Assembly (NCBI GenBank): GCA_002422265.1
Contig: DIUB01000176.1
Coordinates: forward strand, 6,199 to 23,171
DNA length: 16,973 nt
Direction: 5' to 3'
Origin: Geobacter sp. UBA6169
GTDB taxonomy: Bacteria; Desulfobacterota; Desulfuromonadia; Geobacterales; Pseudopelobacteraceae
The position numbers were made by a program, and so were the translations under genes. Below are positions 14,449 to 16,973 of the stretch, one piece after another. The notes under the pieces are model-generated. The model did not search any database. It saw nothing but the letters and a program-made list of their open reading frames with translations, and was not told where the DNA came from. Each line of letters opens with the position of its first letter. Position 1 is the first letter of the stretch.

Positions 14449-15039
14449 ATGGCAGCAACAGCACTGCTGTGCGGAACGGATCAACGAGGGCAGGAGCGCC
14501 TGCAGGAAGTGCTGCCGTCCTGCGGTGTGCAGACGGTCTGGTTGAGCAAAGAGCTTGAAACAGCATGCGAATTAGCGGAGAGATGCCAGCCGGATCTGAT
14601 CCTGCTGGAGGTGTTGCAACTGCAGGCAGCTTTAGGCCGGTTCAATCAAATGAGAACCTGCTGTCCTGCTCCACTGATCCTGCTGGGTGGTGAGCAGGAG
14701 CTGGGGCTGCTACAAAATTATGCAGACCAGGTGGACGGGCTGCTGTTGACCCCGCTTCCGGTGGTGCGGACTGCGGCTGTAGTACAGCTTGCTCTGATCA
14801 GCGCAGGATACGCTGCCGGGTTGCGGCTGGCACTACAGGAGACCCGCATTGCACTTAAGGAACGCAAGCAGATTGAACAGGCCAAAGGGTTGGTGATGCT
14901 GTCTGAAGGGCTGAGCGAGGAACAGGCCTATCGTCGCATGCGCAGCCAGGCCATGGGCCGCAGAATCAGCATGGCCCGCCTGGCAGAGGAGATTCTGCGG
15001 CAAGGTGGTGTTATTGCCGGAAGGCCGGGCTGGCCATGA
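14449..15039 (+). CDS. ANTAR-domain RNA-binding antiterminator with degenerate receiver domain
   Basis: 196 residues. Residues about 136-186 are an ANTAR three-helix RNA-binding domain (LKERKQIEQAKGLVMLSEG, then EEQAYRRMRSQAM and a final LAEEIL). Residues 3-125 look like a CheY-type receiver by strand pattern, but the key residues are lost. The phosphoacceptor position is Glu54 (DLILLEV), the Thr/Ser position reads ILLGG, and the Lys position reads LLLTP. Phosphorylation by a kinase is therefore unlikely. ATG at 14449 is preferred, with GGAGG 4 bases upstream; an in-frame GTG at 14431 lies inside the leader hairpin. ANTAR proteins prevent transcription termination by binding paired hexaloop hairpins; Geobacter is known to control nif genes this way (GnfR). 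A matching hairpin lies in the nifB leader 1.5 kb away. Its end overlaps convergent draG by 29 bases. Confidence 0.88.
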   Translation: MAATALLCGTDQRGQERLQEVLPSCGVQTVWLSKELETACELAERCQPDLILLEVLQLQAALGRFNQMRTCCPAPLILLGGEQELGLLQNYADQVDGLLLTPLPVVRTAAVVQLALISAGYAAGLRLALQETRIALKERKQIEQAKGLVMLSEGLSEEQAYRRMRSQAMGRRISMARLAEEILRQGGVIAGRPGWP

Positions 15040-15913
15040 TCAGCTGGTCGGCAGACTGTTCCAGCTGCCTGAGCAGTTTCGGGTCCATCTTTTTCAGCCA
15101 TCGCTTCGGAATTGCTTCCCTGCCGTAGTAGGCGCCAGCCAGCATGCCGCAGATGGCGCCGGTGGTGTCGGCATCTCCCCCCTGATTCACGGTGCCCACC
15201 AGGCAGTCCTCAAAACCGGTGCCCTTAAAGAACCAGTGGAAGACTGTCTGCAGCGTATCAACCACATAGCCGGTGGCAAGACCACGGTATGGCACAAAAT
15301 TGAAACCGGGAAAGCGTGCAACCAGCCCGTCCACCTCACGCCGCAGCCGGGATTTTGAGGCTCCCTGCAGGATCAGGTGCAACAGGTTACCCAGACAGAT
15401 GCAGGCGGCGTCTGATAATGCCTGATTATGGGTCAGGTGAGCCTGCTCCAGGGCATACTTTTTCAGCAGTTCTGCATCAGGAAATGACAACAGCGCCACC
15501 GGCAGCATCCGCATGGCAGCACCGTTGCCGCCATCCCACTGGTTATACGGTACCTCAAGTGTGCCGTGCAGCATATAGGAGCGGATTCCCTTGCGGCAGG
15601 TGTCACCGCAATCCACCGGCCGTGATTTCAGCCAGGCAGCAAACTCCTGGGCAATGGCTTCACGGGACCAGGACTGATTCTTCAGCACTGCCCGGGCAAT
15701 GCAGAGCGCCATCTCGGTATCATCGGTGACCTGACCCGGCTTGAGCCGCAACCAGCCGCCGCCGGTCATCTCTTTGAAAACGCCGTACTTGGCGGCGATC
15801 TCGGTGGCGGTCATAAACTCAACCGTGGCACCCAGGGCATCGCCCACTGCCATGCCGATAAAGGCAGCCTGTGCCCGTTCTCGTACGTCTGCCGGATCAT
15901 CTGTCAGGATCAT
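15011..15913 (-). CDS. draG: ADP-ribosylglycohydrolase, DraG type (dinitrogenase reductase-activating)
   Basis: 300 residues from ATG at 15913, close to the length of characterised DraG. The enzyme removes ADP-ribose from an arginine of NifH, reactivating nitrogenase after a switch-off signal. Dinuclear-metal ligands are visible: TDDTE (63-67), GNGAAMR (129-135), AHLTHNQ and the C-terminal GGDADTTGA (245-253). An in-frame TTG at 15931 would add six residues, but it lies only 3 bases downstream of a TATAAT (15939-15934, minus strand), so the ATG is preferred. The macro-domain gene starts only 30 bases away in the other direction. No draT is in the window. Substrate assignment to NifH relies on the nifB and ANTAR neighbours. 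Confidence 0.9.
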   Translation of the reverse strand: MILTDDPADVRERAQAAFIGMAVGDALGATVEFMTATEIAAKYGVFKEMTGGGWLRLKPGQVTDDTEMALCIARAVLKNQSWSREAIAQEFAAWLKSRPVDCGDTCRKGIRSYMLHGTLEVPYNQWDGGNGAAMRMLPVALLSFPDAELLKKYALEQAHLTHNQALSDAACICLGNLLHLILQGASKSRLRREVDGLVARFPGFNFVPYRGLATGYVVDTLQTVFHWFFKGTGFEDCLVGTVNQGGDADTTGAICGMLAGAYYGREAIPKRWLKKMDPKLLRQLEQSADQLIMASPAFRQ

Positions 15914-15943
15914 AGCTGCATCACTTAGCAAGGATTATACCGT

Positions 15944-16384
15944 ATGCAGGAACAACAAACCGATATCTGGTCCTACCGAGGCACGGCAGTGCTGGTGATC
16001 ACCACCAACGGATCGGTTACACGGGACGGCCGCAGCATCCCCGGTCGTGGTGTGGCCAGGGCTGCTGCCGAGCATTTTCCTGAGCTGCGACTGCGTCTGG
16101 GGCTGTTGCTGCAGGCAGGCGGCAACCATGTTTATGAGGTGCTGCCCGGCCTGGTCAGCTTTCCGGTTGAGGAAACACCGTTCTCGCAGCCAGATAAACG
16201 GCTGATCCGGCGATCGGCGGAAGAGCTGCGCCTGCTGGCAGATCAACAGGGCTGGCAGCGGATTGTGGTGCCGCGACCCGGTTGTGGTGGCGGCGGGCTT
16301 GACTGGCAGGAGGTGCGTCCGCTGCTTGAAGACCTGTTTGATGAGCGTTTTATCGTTGTAACACTAGCAGCACGTCGTGTTTAA
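15944..16384 (+). CDS. Macro-domain-like protein, putative ADP-ribose binding or hydrolysing
   Basis: 146 residues. The order of motifs fits a macro domain: TTNGSVTRDGRSIPGRGVA near residues 21-39 corresponds to the ADP-ribose loop with conserved Asn and Gly, AGGNHVY is at 59-64, and PRPGCGGGGLDWQEVRPLL at 110-128 matches the second loop (GCGxGGLxW) of macro domains. AAGGA lies 9 bases before the ATG. The gene is divergent from draG with only 30 bases between start codons, so the two share a control region. Macro domains bind or remove ADP-ribose, so a partner role beside DraG is plausible but inferred. The stop TAA lies inside the left end of repeat copy B. Confidence 0.78.
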   Translation: MQEQQTDIWSYRGTAVLVITTNGSVTRDGRSIPGRGVARAAAEHFPELRLRLGLLLQAGGNHVYEVLPGLVSFPVEETPFSQPDKRLIRRSAEELRLLADQQGWQRIVVPRPGCGGGGLDWQEVRPLLEDLFDERFIVVTLAARRV

Positions 16385-16532
16385 CGCAAAGACGCAGAGG
16401 CGCAAAGTACAGCAAGGCACTAACAAGCTGCTTTATTTTTGTGCAAAACGGTGTGTGGGTACGACATGGAGATGCTGCTAAAAACAAGGTTTCAAGTGTC
16501 TTTTTCTGCGTCTTAGCGTCTTTGCGTTGAAA
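16379..16532. repeat. Inverted-repeat element (MITE-like), copy B
   Basis: Left end TTTAACGCAAAGACGCAGAG (from 16379) matches the reverse complement of the right end (GCGTCTTAGCGTCTTTGCG, to about 16532) with few mismatches. Elements with ACGCAAAGACGC ends are widespread dispersed repeats. The interior is about 90 bases and has no gene. The left end supplies the stop codon of the macro-domain gene, and the right end stops about 11 bases before the nifB sigma-54 promoter. Confidence 0.7.
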
Positions 16533-16542
16533 AAAGTTTTTT

Positions 16543-16558
16543 TGGCACGCTCTATGCC
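16543..16558 (+). promoter_or_regulatory. Sigma-54 (-24/-12) promoter of nifB
   Basis: TGGCACG (16543-16549), four bases, then ATGCC with GG at 16544-16545 and GC at 16556-16557, exactly 12 apart. TGGCACG matches the consensus fully and the -12 half differs only by A for the first T. The predicted start is near 16569, 70 bases before nifB. nif genes are classically sigma-54 dependent. Confidence 0.82.
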
Positions 16559-16575
16559 TTGTAGTTTATTCATCA

Positions 16576-16608
16576 CAGGCAACGGCGCCTGCGGGATTGA
16601 TCTCCTGC
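16576..16608 (+). promoter_or_regulatory. ANTAR-type target RNA in the nifB leader
   Basis: Hairpin P1: CAGGC (16576-16580), hexaloop AACGGC (16581-16586), GCCTG (16587-16591). The loop has A at position 1 and G at position 4, the features reported as conserved for ANTAR targets. Directly after it, GGG (16593-16595), loop ATTGAT (16596-16601) and CTC (16602-16604) can form a second hairpin with A1 and G4, but this stem is short with a bulge. A stronger register (CGGGA with TCCTG) gives a loop without these bases. P1 is convincing; P2 is uncertain. Confidence 0.68.
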
Positions 16609-16624
16609 GGCGCCGTTTTGTTTT
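16582..16624 (+). terminator. Intrinsic terminator (attenuator) in the nifB leader
   Basis: ACGGCGCC (16582-16589) pairs perfectly with GGCGCCGT (16609-16616), all but two pairs G-C, with a small inner stem, followed by TTTTGTTTT (16616-16624). It lies between the sigma-54 promoter and the nifB ribosome binding site. Its 5' arm is the loop and 3' arm of hairpin P1, so the two structures cannot coexist. Confidence 0.75.
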
Positions 16625-16638
16625 GAAAGGAGTCTCGT

Positions 16639-16973
16639 ATGGCTACCAGTTGCGAACAGATGAAGAAGATCCAGGGGCATCCCTGCTTTGCAGGCAACCA
16701 TCACAAGACCGGCCGGATGCACCTGGCTGTGGCACCGGCCTGCAACATCAAGTGCGGTTACTGCACCCGCAAGCATGATTGTGCCAACGAGTCACGTCCC
16801 GGTGTTGCCAGCCGCCTGATGACGCCGGTTGAGGCACTGGCCAAGGTGCATGAGGTGATGGTCTCACCGCTGCTGGGGCCAACCATGCGGGTGGTGGGGA
16901 TTGCCGGTCCCGGCGATCCGTTGGCCAATCAGCAGACCTTTGAGACCTTTAAGCTGGTGGGTGAGGCGTTTCC
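16639..16973 (+). CDS. nifB: Nitrogenase cofactor biosynthesis protein NifB (partial, 5' end)
   Basis: 111 codons are visible before the window ends. NifB is a radical SAM enzyme that builds NifB-co, the iron-sulfur-carbide precursor of the nitrogenase cofactor. HPCF (14-17) is the conserved N-terminal element, and the radical SAM cysteines are C35, C39 and C42 in CNIKCGYC. The segment HDCANESRPGV and the SAM-binding GIAGPGDPLAN are diagnostic of NifB rather than other radical SAM proteins. AGGAG lies 6 bases before the ATG at 16639, directly after the T-run of the leader terminator. Expression is probably gated twice, by sigma-54 initiation and by antitermination. Confidence 0.96.
   Translation, partial: MATSCEQMKKIQGHPCFAGNHHKTGRMHLAVAPACNIKCGYCTRKHDCANESRPGVASRLMTPVEALAKVHEVMVSPLLGPTMRVVGIAGPGDPLANQQTFETFKLVGEAF

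Noticed and set aside
16452..16466. Possible NifA-type upstream activator site (TGT, spacer, ACA) before nifB
   Set aside because: The spacer is 9 bases, not the required 10, and it lies inside the repeat element; Geobacter-type nif control uses other enhancer-binding proteins.

Overview
The window looks like the chromosome of a nitrogen-fixing deltaproteobacterium, most likely of the Geobacter/Trichlorobacter/Pelobacter group (Desulfuromonadales). This rests on the combination of nifB with a sigma-54 promoter, a draG homologue, an ANTAR antiterminator protein, a gnd-zwf-pgl operon and abundant small palindromic repeats. The genus is an inference from gene content and style; no rRNA or tRNA gene is present.

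Left part (1-3207): the start of an exported TPR/coiled-coil protein runs off the left edge on the minus strand. A WYL-domain regulator follows on the plus strand, with a perfect palindrome over its candidate promoter, then a Tat-signal HIRAN protein, a multi-pass membrane protein and a one-helix small protein.

Defence-like block (3287-7555): a RelE-type toxin with an overlapping XRE antitoxin, a single-chain MmeI-like restriction-modification enzyme of 984 residues, and a VapB/VapC pair with its own near-consensus promoter. The MmeI-like gene carries three palindromic repeat elements of two families, all translated in frame without a stop. Together they account for its extra length over MmeI.

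Housekeeping block (7570-14139): uvrC on the plus strand meets, tail to tail, a minus-strand operon gnd-zwf-pgl, then the C-terminal remnant of an NAD(P)-binding oxidoreductase, then an old-yellow-enzyme alkene reductase. The genes touch or overlap. The oxidative pentose phosphate pathway supplies reduced nicotinamide cofactor and the last enzyme probably consumes it.

Nitrogen-fixation regulatory block (14186-16973): an ANTAR RNA-binding protein with a degenerate receiver domain, draG (removes ADP-ribose from dinitrogenase reductase), a divergent macro-domain protein, and the first 111 codons of nifB. The nifB leader has a sigma-54 promoter and an ANTAR-type hexaloop hairpin (loop A1, G4) whose loop and 3' arm are also the 5' arm of an intrinsic terminator just before the nifB ribosome binding site. 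This reads as an antitermination switch probably served by the nearby ANTAR protein, whose own gene also has a plausible sigma-54 promoter. Related inverted-repeat elements lie upstream of both sigma-54 promoters.
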